Below, piece by piece: positions 5,071-5,333 of a DNA stretch of 5,333 nt. The notes beneath the pieces are model-generated. The model worked only from the letters and a program-made list of their open reading frames with translations. It ran no database searches and was not told the origin of the DNA. Position 1 is the stretch's first letter. The number at the start of each line of letters is the position of its first letter. The DNA lies in NCBI GenBank assembly GCA_007127655.1, contig SKYX01000102.1, forward strand, positions 1 to 5,333. The letters run 5' to 3'. A program made the translations under genes and the position numbers. The stretch comes from Desulfonatronum sp. (GTDB lineage Bacteria > Desulfobacterota > Desulfovibrionia > Desulfovibrionales > Desulfonatronaceae).

Positions 5071-5333
5071 GACCTTCCTCCCGACACGGTCCGCGAACCG
5101 CGCCACGCTGCTCCACGTCTGCTGCGGACCGTGCGCCCTGGTGCCGGTGCAAACGCTGCGGGAGCAGGGAGAGGAGGTCGTCGGGTTGTTCTATAACCCG
5201 AACATCCACGGCGTGGAGGAGTATTTCAAGCGCCGGGAGGCGGTGCTTCAGGCCGCTCAAGGACTGGACTGTCCGATGATCTGCCTGGACGCGGAATACG
5301 ACCCGCGCCGTTTTTTCCAGGTCGTACACGGCC
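5054..5333 (+). CDS. queH: Epoxyqueuosine reductase QueH, 5' part, cut by the window edge
   Basis: QueH reduces epoxyqueuosine to queuosine at wobble position 34 of GUN-anticodon tRNAs. It is the cobalamin-independent alternative to QueG and uses an iron-sulfur/metal site built from cysteines. The 93 residues present hold L-L-H-V-C-C-G-P-C (C23, C24, C27), the conserved Y-N-P-N-I-H (47-52) with E-E-Y-F-K-R-R (55-61), and E-Y-D-P-R-R-F (81-87), all typical of the family (DUF208). The second cysteine group and the C-terminus lie beyond the window. The ATG at 5054 is the only start codon between the upstream stop (5009-5011) and the cysteine motif. It overlaps the DUF2283 gene by 17 bp and has no Shine-Dalgarno, so translation is probably coupled to that gene. 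A first stretch of about 17 residues before the motif has no recognisable pattern. Confidence 0.9.
   Translation, partial: MSRQTETFLPTRSANRATLLHVCCGPCALVPVQTLREQGEEVVGLFYNPNIHGVEEYFKRREAVLQAAQGLDCPMICLDAEYDPRRFFQVVHG

Overview
The window looks like chromosomal DNA of a free-living, fairly GC-rich bacterium. The gene set is a bacterial TrmI methyltransferase, a short RNase E/G, a TYW1-like (COG0731) radical SAM protein and QueH, with strong AGGAGG-type ribosome binding sites. This suits the Desulfovibrio-type sulfate reducers, but that placement is inference from protein style and gene set and was not tested by any search.

Layout: positions 1-302 are mostly noncoding, with perhaps the first nine codons of a leftward gene at the very edge. 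Positions 303-934 (minus) hold two small overlapping genes that read as a HicB-like antitoxin followed by a HicA-like toxin. They lie 49 bp downstream of trmI (984-1862, minus), the tRNA m1A58 methyltransferase. A 166-bp divergent intergenic region (1863-2028) then separates trmI from a rightward series: a TYW1-like radical SAM protein with a C-terminal winged-helix-like domain (2029-2997), an RNase G/E (3071-4537), a pair of very small genes (4552-4788, uncharacterised and DUF4258-like; 4804-5070, DUF2283), and the start of queH (5054 to the right edge).

The conserved genes share an RNA theme. TrmI methylates A58 of tRNA, QueH carries out the last reduction in queuosine synthesis, RNase G/E processes rRNA and mRNA, and the radical SAM protein belongs to the family whose archaeal members make the tricyclic base of wyosine. 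Between and beside these housekeeping genes sit two small gene pairs of toxin-antitoxin character. Both look more AT-rich than their neighbours, which fits later insertion. The spacing from the radical SAM gene to queH (73 bp, 14 bp, 15 bp, 17-bp overlap) makes one rightward transcript likely.

The least explained parts are the two toxin-antitoxin-like pairs, the bacterial TYW1-like enzyme whose substrate is unknown, a hairpin in the RNase leader, and two in-frame repeat tracts (a 12-bp triplicate in the radical SAM gene and a Thr-Ala-Ser tail on TrmI). No CRISPR array, insertion sequence, tRNA or rRNA gene was seen.
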